In this document: in pieces, positions 44,438 to 55,431 of the stretch
Layout: each line of letters opens with the position of its first letter
How positions within the stretch are numbered: the first letter of the stretch is position 1
Origin: Haematococcus lacustris
Taxonomy: Eukaryota; Chlorophyta; Chlorophyceae; Chlamydomonadales; Haematococcaceae
NCBI GenBank assembly: GCA_030144725.1
Contig: JASKMD010000030.1
Coordinates: 4,294,341-4,358,340, forward strand
DNA: 64,000 nt
Direction: 5' to 3'
The notes under the pieces: generated by a model
What the model saw: only the letters and a program-made list of their open reading frames with translations
Databases searched by the model: none
Told to the model about the DNA's origin: nothing
Position numbers and translations under genes: made by a program

Positions 44438-47400
44438 ATGGCCGGGGAGGACGACGTCGCGGTTGCAGACAAGGAGGATAATGAAACCGGAGATGAGGCG
44501 CAGGCAGAGCTGGCTACCAAGGTACGCCTCACGCCTCGTGTTTTTCAACCAAGTTTGCTCCGAACAGGGAGCTAAGAGTGCAATACTGCTTACTGTGCAG
44601 GCGCCGGGAGGAAAAGTAGGCAAGGTATTTTGGACATGTCGCCTGTGTGTCTCCGCGGAGGTCAAACAGGACAGCTGCCGTGCTTATTCCTTTGCAATGC
44701 AAAACCATGTTCGTGCGTGCTTCGTTTGCATCGCGGGGCGCGGCAAATGCCGTGTACCACATTGCCTTGCATGCTGCCAATCCTTCAACTTTTAGCAGCC
44801 TCCTGCCACACAGTGAAAGATCCTGGCATAACACTCCTGTATTATTGATGCGCAGATCCCTGCAGCCATTGCCCTGATACTTGGGGTTTGCATTGACAGT
44901 ATTGTTTGTGTGCACACATGACACTGCTGTTCTGTTTTACATCACGCAGGCTCAAGAGGATGCTGATGATGAAGCAGCAGTTGAGGAGCAAGAGGCAGAG
45001 CTAGAAGCAGCTGAACCAGAAGCTGAGGCAGATGCAGAGGCTGAGCCAGAAGCAGATGCGGAAGCAGAAGCAGCCGAACTAGAAGCTGCTGAGCCAGAAG
45101 TAGCTGAGCCAGAAGCAGCTGAGCCAGAGGCAGAAGCAGAGGAGGAGGCAGAAGCAGCTGAGCTAGATGCAGAGGCAGAAGCAGAGGAGGCAAAAGCGGT
45201 TGAGCCAGATGCAGAGGCTGAGCCGGAGGCAGAGGTTGAGCTTGAAGCAGCTGAGCCAGAAGCAGAAGCAGAGGAGGAGCCAGAGGCAGACGAGCCAGAC
45301 GCAGAGGCTGAGTTAGAAGCAGCTGAGCCAGAAGCAGATGTGGAGGCAGAAGCAGCTGAGCCAGAAGCAGAGGCAGAAGCAGTTGAGCCAGAAGCAGAGC
45401 CAGAAGCAGCTGAGCCAGAGGCTGAGCCAGAAGCAGATGCGGAGGCAGAAGCAGAGGTGGAGGCAGAAGCTGCTGAGCCAGAAGCAGCTGAGCCAGAAGC
45501 AGCTGAGTCAGAGGCAGAAGCAGAGGAGGAGGCAGAAGCAGCTGAGCCAGAGGCAGAACCAGAGGAGGAGGCAGAAGCAGCTGAGCCAGAGGCAGAACCA
45601 GAGGAGGAGGCAGAAGCAGCTGAGCCAGAGGCAGAAGCAGAGGAGGAGGCAAAAGCGGTTGAGCCAGAGGCAGAAGCAGAGGCTGAGCCAGAAGCAACTG
45701 AGCCAGAGCCAGGAGCAGAGGTGGAGGCAGAAGCAGCTGAGCCAGAAGCAGCTGGGCCAGAAGCAGAGGTGGAGGCAGAAGCAGCTGAGCCAGAAGCAGC
45801 TGAACCAGAAGCAGAGGCTGAGCCAGAAGCAGCCGAGCCAGAAGCAGATGCAGAGGCAGCTGAGTCAGAAGCAGATGTGGAGGCAGCTGAGCCACAAGCA
45901 GAGGCTGAGCCAGAAGCAGCTGAGCCAGAAGCAGCTGAGCCAGAAGCAGAGGCTGAGCCAGAAGCAGCCGAGCCAGAAGCAGATGCAGAGGCAGCTGAGT
46001 CAGAAGCAGATGTGGAGGCAGCTGAGCCACAAGCAGAGGCTGAGCCAGAAGCAGCTGAGCCAGAAGCAGCTGAGCCAGAAGCAGCTGAGCCAGAAGCAGA
46101 GGCTGAGCCAGAAGCAGCCGAGCCAGAAGTAGATGCAGAGGCAGCTGAGCCAGAAGCAGAGGCTGAGCCAGAAGCAGCCGAGCCAGAAGCAGCTGAGCCA
46201 GAAGCAGAGGTGGAGACAGCTAAGCCAGAAGCAGAGGCTGAGCCAGAAGCAGCTGAGCCAGAAGTAGCTGGGCCAGAAGCAGAGGTGGAGACAGCTGAGC
46301 CAGAAGCAGAGGCTGAGCCAGAAGCAGCCGAGCCAGAAGCAGAAGCAGAGGCAGCTGAGTCAGAAGCAGATGTGGAGGCAGCTGAGCCACAAGCAGAGGC
46401 TGAGCCAGATGCAGCTGAGGCAGAAGCAGCTGAGCCAGAAGCAGAGGCTGAGCCAGAAGCAGCCGAGCCAGAAGCAGATGCAGAGGCAGCTGAGCCAGAA
46501 GCAGATGTGGAGGCAGCTGAACCAGAAGCAGAGGCTGAGCCAGAAGCAGCCGAGCCAGAAGCAGCTGAGCCAGAAGCAGAGGTGGAGACAGCTGAGCCAG
46601 AAGCAGAGGCTGAGCCAGAAGCAGCTGAGCCAGAAGCAGCTGAGCCAGAAGCAGAGGTGGAGACAGCTGAGCCAGAAGCAGAGGCTGAGCCAGAAGCAGC
46701 TGAGCCAGAAGCAGCTGAGCCAGAAGCAGAGGTGGAGACAGCTGAGCCAGAAGCAGAGGCTGAGCCAGAAGCAGCTGAGCCAGAAGCAGATGTGGAGGCA
46801 GCTGAGCCAGAAGCAGAGGCTGAGCCAGAAGCAGCTGAGCCAGAAGCAGAGGCTGAGCCAGATGATGCCGAGCTAGAAGCAGAGGCAGCTGAGGTAGAAG
46901 CAGATGTGGAGGCAGCTGAGCCAGAAGCAGAGGCCGAGCCAGAAGCAGCTGAGCCGGAAGCAGCTGAGCTAGATGCAGAGGCAGCTGAGCCAGAAGCAGA
47001 GGCTGAGCCAGAAGCAGCTGAGCCAGAAGCAGATGTGGAGGCAGAAGCAGCTGAGCCAGAAGCAGAGGCAGAAGCAGCTGAGCCAGAGGCTGAGCCAGAA
47101 GCAGATGCGGAGGCAGAAGCAGCCGAACTAGAAGCAGCTGAGCCAGAGGTAGCAGAGCCAGGAGCAGAGCCAGAAGCAGCTGAGCCAGAAGCAGAGGCGG
47201 AGCCAGGAACAGGCGCGGGGGCAGAAGCCAAGGCAGAGCCTGTGGCTGGGCCAGATGCAAAGTCTGAGCCAACAGCAGCTGAGCCAGAGTCTTCCTCACC
47301 AGAAGCCGAGGCTGACTATGAGAACGACTTTGATGAGGGGGCTGGAGAGGCTGCTGATGCTCTCATTGCCACCGACGCTGCTCCTGGTGGCAGGTCAGCC

Positions 47401-49511
47401 GCCACCATTGTACAGTCTACAGAGGGCAAGGGAAAAGGAGCCCCTTCAGCTGCGCATGCTGAGGGGGCGGAGGCTGGCGTGACCAGCAAGGTGGGGCCCA
47501 CTGCTCCTCCGCCACCTGCTGCGCAAAACTCCTCAGCCAAGCCCACAGCCCTCCCTGCCGGGAGCAAAGCTAGGAGCATGCCAGCAAGCAAAGCAACCCC
47601 TGCCCCCAAAGCTCTCAAGGCAGCTGCCCCACCTGCTGCCAAGCCTGTGGCCAAGCCTGTGGCCAAGGCACCGGCGATAGCCAGCAAGCCACCGGCCAAG
47701 CCAAGCCTGCCTGCGCCTGCACCGCCCAAGCCGTCTGTGCCCCGCGCCCCTCCCAAGCCAGCAGCAGCCATCCCCGCAGCCAACCCTGGCTCAGCAGCAG
47801 CTGACGAGGACACCACCGGGCCTGCCGCCAGCGCACCAGCAGCAGCTGCTAGGAAGCCAGGTGTGAAGCCAAGGGTTCCAGCTCCACCTGCGCCAACCAG
47901 GCCTGCACCACCCCCTCACAAGCCCAGCGTGCCACTCCCTGCACGCTCCTCTGCTGCCTCTACAACCAGTGCCTCTGTCCCAGTGACGGAGCCGGCAGTG
48001 CGTGGCCTTTCTGCTGACGGCATTGAGCGCAGCGCGGCACACCTTGCGGCAGATAACTCACGGCACTCAGCACCACATGCTTCATCTACCAGGTCTACTG
48101 CAGGTGCCAGGTCTACAGTTCCAGCAGGCAAACCTGGGGTGGGTCAGGGGCGACCTCCTGGGCTGCAGCCTGGCAACGGCTCTGTAGGAAGGGCGTCAGG
48201 CAGGGCCGGTCCACCTGGTGCAGCCTCCAGGATAGCGCCCGCTGCAGTAGGGGCTGTCGGGGCGGCAGATGCGGCCTCTTTGGGCCCTGTCGTCGTCGGC
48301 AACAAGGTCGTCGGCCCGGCTGGGCGAGTGATCTCCCCTGCGCGCGGCGCTGGCCACTTCGCGCGCCAGAAGCTTACCTTCACTGCGGCGCCCAACACCG
48401 CTGTCGCGCGCCGCTTTGAGCGCACTGACTACTCGCACTCAAACTATGAGGCGCAAAAGATCAACGGGGACAACAACAAGCTGTGCAAGCGACTGCTGGA
48501 GATCTCTGGGGCGCCAGGAGGGGAAGGGGCCCCGCCTGCGCCCGCTGGCGCCGCACCTGTGCGCATGCTGCCGGTGCTGGTGGAGAGCCCGGCAGCCGTG
48601 AACCGCCGACGCAAGGAGGACCGCATCGCTCAGGTGGGCTTGATTACACCGCTGTCAGATGGACCTGCCAAGGGGTTACCACTGGCTGGGTTGACCGCTG
48701 CCGCACTAATTTTTGCAGCAATGCCGAACCATTCAGCATCTGCTGGTGACACTCTGCAGGAAAACCTCGCCATCTACAAGCGGCTGCAAGCTGTGAAGCC
48801 CACGCCCGCTGTCGCCCGTGATGTGCTGTCCAAGCACTTTCACGACCAACAGGGCTATGGCGCCAATGTTCGCAAGGTGGGCTGTGGGCTCTGCCTAGAT
48901 GTGCCCAGCGCAAGGCAGCTGGCAGGGGTGGTGGGCCTGATTGCTGTTTGTGGTTGACACCGATAAGCTGCCAGCATGGCATGGCTGCTGGCCATGCACC
49001 TAGTGCCGGGTCAGGGAGGCAACCCAGCCGCATAGGACAGGTAGCAGCTAGGTGACCAGCTCAAAGCCATGTCATTAGTATCTCTGTACTGCATCCCTCG
49101 GGCACCTTGCATGACCACTACACATACAGACATGGCAAGGGTCCCACAAGCAGCAGGGGAGCCACATCTGCCCTTCCCAACCCTTGTTTCTGCCTGCAGT
49201 TCCGTGACCAGGGTGGCCACCAGGCCGCCAGCAACAGCCGTGCCTCACCAGCATCCCTCCATAGCGGGCCCTCTGGCCTGTACGTGCCCAGCCTGGACGA
49301 GCCCCTGGCCCCTGCCAAGCACTCTCAGTACTCCCTTGCCCCAGTGGCATCAGCACTGGACCTGCCTGCTCAGCAGCCGGTCACAGAGTCAGACGAGACG
49401 GGGCAGGCGGCCGCGGCAGCAATGGTGGTGGTGCCTGCCACCCCTGCTGCGGCCAGCGAGGTCAAGCACGTGCCAGATGACCACATGGAGGAGGAGGTTG
49501 GGGAAGAGTGA
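44438..49511 (+). CDS. CFAP97/Hemingway-like protein with giant Ala-Glu-Pro repeat
   Basis: Five exons: 44438-44521, 44601-44624, 44950-48633, 48760-48876 and 49200-49511 (TGA). All junctions are phase 0, giving 1406 residues. The start MAGEDDVAVADKEDNETGDE is acidic. Residues about 40-830 are AEPEAEAEPEAAEPEA-type repeats with almost no other residue types, then a basic Pro/Ala/Lys-rich region (KPVAKPVAKAPA). The C-terminal 190 residues are ordinary sequence: RRFERTDYSHSNYEAQKING, DNNKLCKRLLEISG, RRRKEDRIAQENLAIYKRLQ, KHFHDQQGYGANVRKFRDQ. The two N-x-x-L-x-x-R-L-x-x-(I/V) repeats resemble the CFAP97 (KIAA1430/Hemingway) domain of ciliary proteins; that match is by eye and moderate. The acidic repeat could bind tubulin or a basic partner, which is speculation. 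The last two exons are copied downstream. Confidence 0.7.
44980..47300 (+). repeat. Coding minisatellite (GAGCCAGAAGCAGCT family)
   Basis: About 2.3 kb built from hexa- to 33-base units such as GAGCCAGAAGCAGAGGCTGA. Higher-order blocks of about 100-130 bases recur, for example three copies between 46560 and 46790. The array is free of stops in the coding frame and in several others on both strands, giving long false ORFs. Confidence 0.95.
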
Positions 49512-49992
49512 GGCGTAGTAGCAAGGCTAGGGTCTTGGGTGCTGGCCTGTGCTTCGGGATGGTGTGCTGGGTGCATGTTGTGTTTGTGATTGGCTGCACC
49601 ATGTATCATTCAATAAACATAGTGAGATACACATGTTTGGCACGACCGCTGCTCTCTTGTGCACAGCAACGGAGGGACAGTCAAGCCCGGGGTGGGCACA
49701 TGTGACCTGTGTGTGACTTCAAAAGCACAAGTGACAAGCATGTGCCTGGTGACGACAGTGCTTGCTTGCTTGCCTGTGACCTGAGCATTGCAGCCCATGG
49801 ACAGTGTCAGCCCATGGATGACTGCATGGGGCTAGCATGCAGTCCATGCAGTAGCTATGCCTCAAGCATTCAATGCAATCCTGAGAGGCCTGCACTTGAT
49901 GATGGGGAGGGCCGTACACGCACCTGCATGCATGCCTCTGTATCTATCCAAAGCAAAGATGCTCAAACAAACCAACCGCCTGCCAGAACCCC
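49148..49992 (+). repeat. Source copy of a segmental duplication (last exon and 3' flank)
   Basis: This segment, with the fifth exon of the CFAP97-like gene and about 480 bases beyond its stop, recurs at 56909-57724 with high identity and one insertion/replacement (57315-57510 against 49580-49780). Shared end marks are CAAGCAGCAGGGGAGCC and GATGCTCAAACAAAC. Confidence 0.9.
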
Positions 49993-50500
49993 TCTGGGCC
50001 AACAGCGGACCGTACACCAACGGCAGCCAGTGGGTGCACAGCTGGCCTGCCAAGCATGCTCTGGACCCAGATCACACATTGCACACCTGGCAGCCATGGG
50101 GCGAGTGCTGGGTGGCACCCATGTGGCGCTCCCATGCCTTGCCAGGCACGCAATGCCATGTAGTGCTGGGCAACCCCAGCAGTCTGGCATGTGTGACATG
50201 TGATGCCTTGGTAGGACCACTTGGTAAGCAGCAGGGCTGCATGTGCATCCAACCTGGATCGGCCCGAGCATCATGCATAATATGTGATGGACCTCACTTC
50301 CGCCCCACTCCGGTTGCCGGCACTCCGGTTAGATGGCGACCTGATGCACATCCCAACTCGGCCACTCCGCTTGGATAATGTAACTAATCCCCAGATATGC
50401 CCCCATAGAGGAAACGCAAGCGCCCCGTCTCCCCCGCACAGAGTGCAGCCGGTAAGCCACAAAGCTTGGCGAAAGGCTCCCAGGACTTCCCCTGTCTGCA
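49512..50500. other. 3' flank of the CFAP97-like gene and spacer
   Basis: It starts with the 3' UTR, which has an AATAAA at 49611-49616, and the outer part of the segmental duplication. 49993-50500 shows no gene; the last bases may belong to the start of Fanzor-like copy C. Confidence 0.45.
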
Positions 50501-52301
50501 GGTGTAAGTGGTAGTGGGCAGCAAGATCAGGAGCATGGACAGGCTGTGAAGGAAGTAATTGCAGAGAGGCGCCAGGTTATCAAGGCAACATTTCGTGGCC
50601 TTGTGGAGGCAGCGCGGCCTGATCTCGGCCCAGCTCACCCCGCATTGCAGCCGCCCCAGCCCAGCTGCCTCCCCCAGCTGAACATCAGGGACCCACAGCT
50701 GCTGGCACAGATCAAGGATGCCATGGAGCTGCTCGCCAAAGTCAGTGTGTTGTAGCACCTGATGCGTGGTTCCCACCACCGTGGCATCAGGCTGCTGCCC
50801 GGTGAGGTGGCTGCGTTTGAGCAGCCCAGCAGCGCCTGGCTTGTGGCCATGCTCAAGGAGCTGGACGAGGAGCACTTGCGGGAGGACAACAGCGCCCTCA
50901 ACGCAAACGCAACGAAGATCATCACGAGCATCAGGAGTTCTACCGGCACCCGGGGCGCTTCATTAGTTGGTGGTGCAAGGCGGTTGGGGTGGTGGAGGGG
51001 GGGTTTAGCCGGGCAATTAAAAAGCACTTCCCCCAGCTGGTGCTAGGGGCGCCTAGACTACAGCCTGCCTGACAGGGAGCACAAGTGGCGCTTGCCACCC
51101 AACAGTGTGCTGCGGCAGCCTAGGTGTGTGGCAGAGGTGGCAATGCATCGTAGGCTGCTGGGGCTGCCAGCCCACTGCAACCCAGCCACCCACATTGCTG
51201 TTGGGGTGGACCCAGGTGTCACCCAGGCCATCAAGGCAGGGCATGCAAAGCGGCACCCAGCCACAGGTCAGGTGTTGAGAAAATGGGAGTGGGAGTTGAG
51301 CAAGGGGCAGCAGAAGCACGACAGCGGGCTTACTAAAGCCAAGCAGGACACAGCCCGCTGGTCAACTGCCATCCAGCCACAGCTGCAGCAGCTGGCAGCT
51401 GCCACCCCAGCTGGCACCACCCTGGACCCTGGACCTGACCCGACCCGACCCGACCCGACCCGACCCGACCCGACCCGACCCGACCCGACCCGACCCGACC
51501 CGACCCGACCCGACCCGACCCGACCCGACCCGACCCGACCCGACCCGACCCGACCCGACCCGACCCGACCCGACCCGACCCGACCCGACCCGACCCGACC
51601 CGACCCGACCCGACCCGACCCGACCCGACCCGACCCGACCCGACCCGACCCGACCCGACCCGACCCGACCCGACCCGACCCGACCGACCCGACCCCGACC
51701 CTGACCCTGACCCTGACCCTGACCTGCAGGTGGTGAATGGGATGAAGTGGGTGTCACGTCACCACTACCATCAGGAGAGGGGAGTGGCTGTGTTCCTGGG
51801 AGCGGACAACTTCAGCCAGGGTGGGTGGAAGGCGGGGGCGGTGCGGGAGGGGTTTCGCAGGGTGGTGAGACCCCACCTCCCCCTGCCCCTGCCCATGAAT
51901 CCCCCCCCCCTAGCCCAGGACCCCCTTGTCCAGGACCCCCCTGCTACCCCCCCCCCAGCCCAGGCCCCACCCGCCCAGGCCCCACCACCTCCCCCAGCCC
52001 AGGCCCAGCCCCTCCCCGCAGCACCTGGCCCAGTCCCACCACCCCAGGCACCCCCAGGAGGCAGGTGGCTGGACCTGGACACCAACGGGTGCCTGAACTT
52101 GCAGCGCATTGGGGAGAGCAAGCAGCGCCCCCTGGAGCTGTGCCAATGGAAGGACCTGGAGGCTCTGCCCCCCGTTGGCGAGGAGTAGCAGCAGCGCTAC
52201 AAGCGGGTCAATGACCGGCTGCCCAAGGTCAGGCAGCGGCTGCACCGGGCTGCAGAATACCGGCGGGGCATTGATGGCCGGGTACGCAACAATGCATAGG
52301 G
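50501..52301 (+). pseudogene. TnpB/Fanzor-like nuclease gene, copy C (decayed, RuvC-II lost)
   Basis: Plus-strand pieces: an N-terminal region (50510-51060) with EVIAERRQVIKATFRGLVEA, QEFYRHPGRFISWWCKAVGV and EGGFSRAIKKHFPQLVLG; DYSLPDREHKWRLPPNSVL; RuvC-I VGVDPGVTQAI (Asp 51209-51211); and a helical segment DTARWSTAIQPQLQQLAAAT that aligns with NTERWLAPIEPHLQCLAAAS of copy A. The satellite follows, then MKWVSRHHYHQERGVAVFLG with NFSQGGWKAG, a Pro-rich stretch, RuvC-III-like LDLDTNGCLNLQRIG, LELCQW, and EEXQQRYKRVNDRLPKV with an in-frame TAG at X. The RTS/RuvC-II segment and the helices after the satellite are missing, and frames shift at 51050 and elsewhere. It cannot encode an active nuclease as it stands. 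Orientation is opposite to copies A and B. Confidence 0.72.
51431..51721. repeat. (CGACC)n satellite inside Fanzor-like copy C
   Basis: About 50 nearly perfect CGACC pentamers end in CCGACCC, then four TGACCC hexamers. It is far more homogeneous than the related TGACC array at 18505, suggesting recent expansion. It is followed directly by CTGCAGGTGGTGAATGGG, as in copy B. Confidence 0.95.
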
Positions 52302-52353
52302 CCTGGTAGTTTGCACAAGCTGTTAGCCTTACAGCGCATTAAGCTGTTAGTTT

Positions 52354-52512
52354 TGATGAGGTGCCTAGTGGTCTAGTGGGAAAGAGTGCCATCGATGTGG
52401 GGTTGGCAGTCATCAAGGGTGCGACCGAGGATGCTACGACTTGATTGTAGTAGCTGAGTGAGATTACCCACAGTCAAACACGTTGTTCCTTGTTGAACAA
52501 GTTTTGTCTGCC
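52354..52512 (+). mobile_element. tRNA-like SINE, copy C (most complete)
   Basis: The head GAGGTGCCTAGTGGTCTAGT has an A-box-like TGGTCTAGTGGG, and about 55 bases later GGGTGCGACCGAGGATGC sits at B-box position. This is the spacing of an internal pol III promoter. The body runs through GATTGTAGTAGCTGAG and TTACCCACAGTCAAACACG to TTGTTGAACAAGTTTTGTC. Copies A and B share head and/or body, so this is a family rather than a tRNA gene. Confidence 0.75.
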
Positions 52513-52716
52513 TGAGCACCATGCATGCCATGCAAGCAGAGTGGCATCTGCCGTTTTGCCCTGTTGGTTGTGAGTGGGTTATCCTTGGCACGTTCCAGCC
52601 TCACTTTCGCCCCACTTTGCCTCAAACGACGCATGGTTGCTGGGGAGGCTGGGGAGTGTTGTTCCATGTTGTTCCATGTTAAATGAGTTATGTTGGCCTG
52701 ATGATATCTAAGAGGC

Positions 52717-53500
52717 TATAGTAGGACATGACCACGGCAAGCATAGTGGAAGATCGTGCCTTCCGCTCAGCAGGGATTATGCTTAGAGAGGAGCTGGCTT
52801 AAACTGATAAGCAGTCAGCCGTTAGGCTGCTTGGTCGTCCTCCCTCTCCAGGGTACAGGGACTTCTGGCATGATGATGGCCACTTACACCGTGACAAAGG
52901 TTCCTCTACCTGCAATGCCCCACAGTGTCTTAATCAGGCAAAGTCTAGGCGTGGAGAATGTGCTCGTAATCAGGAGTCCGCCGGAAAGTGATTCACACAT
53001 GCATGTCAGGAGCCTCACAAACTTGTGGTAATCCCTACAGCCCTCATGCTATACCAAAATAAAGCATGAGGTGTAAGCAAACACAGGCTGCGAGCTTATC
53101 ATTGTAAAGGCTACTGCTAGTGTGCCTAATGCCCACATCGGCTCAGCCATTCTGTTAGTTCTCTAGTAGCTCCATCCCCCACACATCCCCTACTAGCATT
53201 CTGCCGCCCCCTCCCCTTGACCCTATCCTCAGCCCCCTCACCTGAAGGACTATGGCGGCGTAATAAGGAGGCAGGCGTGATCCCAATGGCGAGGCGAGGC
53301 GGCGAGGCGAGACGGCGAGGTCTCCATGTTCCTTTAACCGCCCCCCAACCGAGCCACATGGAGCCTCGTCTCGGCTCACCGCGCTCCGTTGGAACCGCGC
53401 CCACAGACGGCCTGCTTGGAGCAGCGTGGTGTTCGTAAGTATGCCAGGAGGGCAGGGCGTTGGCAGTGACCCTGGTGCGTGGGCGAGGCTGCGAGACCGC
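52717..53500 (+). repeat. Duplicated block R5...R4, first copy
   Basis: It begins GGCTATAGTAGGACATGACC (R5) and ends with ATGCCAGGAGGGCAGGGC and GGCAGTGACC (R4). The same two marks appear in the same order at 57803-58430. The middle parts differ: here it holds R2b, there R1c. Confidence 0.65.
53029..53260 (-). repeat. Repeat R2, copy b, with a Fanzor-like remnant
   Basis: It starts at TAATCCCTACAGCCCTCATG as R2a does. At 53235-53255, CCCTCACCTGAAGGACT matches the end of the RuvC-II exon and its donor in copy B (17440-17456). The exons that lie between R2 and that point in copy B are deleted here. Confidence 0.55.
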
Positions 53501-53625
53501 ATCGTTCAGGTGGGCTATGTTCGACCGCTGCCGGATAGCCTAGCCCATACTACTGGCTGACTGCTATTGCACTGACAACTGCAGCAATGATAAGGGGCCA
53601 CCACTGAGCTGGTGACACTGTGCAG

Positions 53626-53742
53626 GAAAACCTTCCCATCTTTAAGCGGCTGGAAACTGTGAAGCCCACGCCTGCAGTCTCCCGTGATGTGCCGTCCAAG
53701 CACTTCCACGAACAACAGGGCTATGGCGCCAATGTCAAAAGG
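53626..53742 (+). pseudogene. Extra copy 1 of CFAP97-like exon 4
   Basis: Exactly 117 bases, open in the exon-4 frame (ENLPIFKRLETVKPTPAVS, KHFHEQQGYGANVKR). The flanking acceptor (CTGTGCAG) and donor (GTAGGC) are kept. The preceding GCAGCAATG block is also shared with the real gene. Confidence 0.85.
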
Positions 53743-53894
53743 GTAGGCTGTGAGCTCCACCGTGACGTGTTCAGCGCTCCACCAAGGCAGGTGGCGGGGG
53801 GGGTGGGCCTGGTTGTTGTTTGTGGTGTACATCGCTAAGCCTCCAGTCTGGCATGGCTGCTGGGCATGCACACAGTAGAGGGCCAAACCTGAAT

Positions 53895-54180
53895 ACGTTT
53901 TGGCGTTCAAGGCCCATTGCTACTCTATTTCGGTACCATTCTGGAAGCCAAGCACATAGCCGTGCAACCATATGAAACATCTCTCCACTGTGCCCTTGTC
54001 TGTCTCCTTATGCCCACCAATTGCAAAGATGTAACATGTTTTAGTGCACTACTTCCCTACACCCAGTTTTACATCAAAAATCCCCTTATCTGACTATGGC
54101 GTTGCTCCTATCCACCTTCACAAGTACAGGCTCCCAATTGCAGCAATGACAAGGGGCGACCACTGAGCTGGTGACACACT
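53895..54180 (+). repeat. Inter-exon spacer repeat R7, first copy
   Basis: About 280 bases (from TTTTGGCGTTCA through TACCATTCTGGAAGCCAAGC to the GCAGCAATGACAAGGGG block) recur at 55025-55310, and the last 60 bases again at 56415-56475. This shows that the exon-4 copies arose by duplication of a longer unit. Confidence 0.85.
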
Positions 54181-54184
54181 GCAG

Positions 54185-54301
54185 GAAGACCTTCCCATGT
54201 ACAAGCGGCTAGAAATCGAGAAGCCCACGCCTGCAGTTGCCCGTGATGGGCCCGTGAAGCATTGCCACGACCAACAGCGCTATGGCGCCAATGTCCGCAA
54301 G
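54185..54301 (+). pseudogene. Extra copy 2 of CFAP97-like exon 4
   Basis: 117 bases, open frame (LPMYKRLEIEKPTPAVARDG, KHCHDQQRYGANVRK), with acceptor CACTGCAG and donor GTAGGT. Confidence 0.85.
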
Positions 54302-54824
54302 GTAGGTTATGAGCTCCACCTTGACGTGTCCAGAGCTCCAACAAGGCAGGTGGCAGGGGGGTGGGGCCTGATTCAGTGGGCTTGCTGCCATCACGTTTGC
54401 TCGGCCCAGCCACTTTTGCGCGGCCCAACCAAAGTTTGATACGCTTGCATTCGCGTTTAGTGCGATGTGGTCGCACTGGCATGCCCTCTTCGCCTGGGGG
54501 TCAAAGTAGGACTTCTAAGTGACATGTAGTTGGACTTCTAAGTGACATGTAGTTGGACGTGATTCAATCTAATAAACCGTACTCTCCTATTTGATCCGCG
54601 CCTGCAAGAACCTTGCGAAATCGCTATCGAGTAAACAATGTGATCTTTGACCAAATCGCTAAGCCTCCTTCACCTGAAATGGCCATAAACATTTGGCGTT
54701 ATCGATCTCTCTTGAATTCAGTGCCCGCCATCGTGCGGGGTGGGAGCTGGAGTGGCGTAGGCTATTTTGGTGTAGGCTAATTCCCTATGAAGCTCAGGAG
54801 GGTAGACACGTTGCCGAGCCTAGG

Positions 54825-54985
54825 CGTGTCGCGCTGTGAGAGCGCCCTCTAGGCATACGTCAGCCCGCGGGGGCCCTCCCCATGGTGAGAAAGGCCAAAA
54901 GCGGCGTGCGGTTCCTTAGTGCACGCCCCCTAAAGCTTCGGGGGGAGTTAGTTTGAGTCTTTTCTTTCCTTCTTTCTTTGCCAAG
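54825..54985. repeat. Dispersed repeat R3, copy b
   Basis: Homologous to 22340-22480 in the same orientation; ends in a TTTCTTTCCTTCTTTC pyrimidine run. Confidence 0.7.
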
Positions 54986-55314
54986 CCTCAAGTCTGGCAT
55001 GGACAGTGTAGAGTGCTAGATTTGAATAAGTTTTGGCGTTCAGTGCCCATTGCTACTCCATTCCGGTACCATTCTGGAAGCCAAGCACATAGCCGTGCAA
55101 CCATATGAAACACCTCTCCACTGTGCCCTTGTCTGTCTCCTTATGCCCACCAATTGCAAAGATATGACATGTTTTAGTGCACTACTCCCCGAAACCCCGT
55201 TCTACATACAAAGTTCTCTAATCTGACTATGGCGTTGCTCCTATCCACCTACACAAATATTGGCTCCAACTGCAGCATTGACAAGGGGCCACCACTGTGC
55301 TGACGACACTGCAG

Positions 55315-55431
55315 GAAAACCTTCCCATGTACAAGCGGCTAGAAATTGAGAAGCCCACGCCTGCAGTTGCCCGTGATGGGCCTGCGAAGCACCGACACGA
55401 CCAACAATGCTATGGCGCCAATGTCCGCAAG
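55315..55431 (+). pseudogene. Extra copy 3 of CFAP97-like exon 4
   Basis: 117 bases, open frame (NLPMYKRLEIEKPTPAVARD, KHRHDQQCYGANVRK), with acceptor CACTGCAG and donor GTAGGT. Confidence 0.85.

Noticed and set aside
44942..47299. Very long minus-strand and third-frame open frames (Ser/Ala-rich, Leu/Gln-rich, Lys/Gln-rich)
   Set aside because: They are shadows of the GCA/GAG/CCA minisatellite, which lacks stops in several frames. Only the plus frame extends into ordinary sequence and splices.
52354..52430. A functional tRNA gene
   Set aside because: A- and B-box-like words are present but stems do not pair convincingly, and the unit recurs with a common non-tRNA body, so it was called a SINE.
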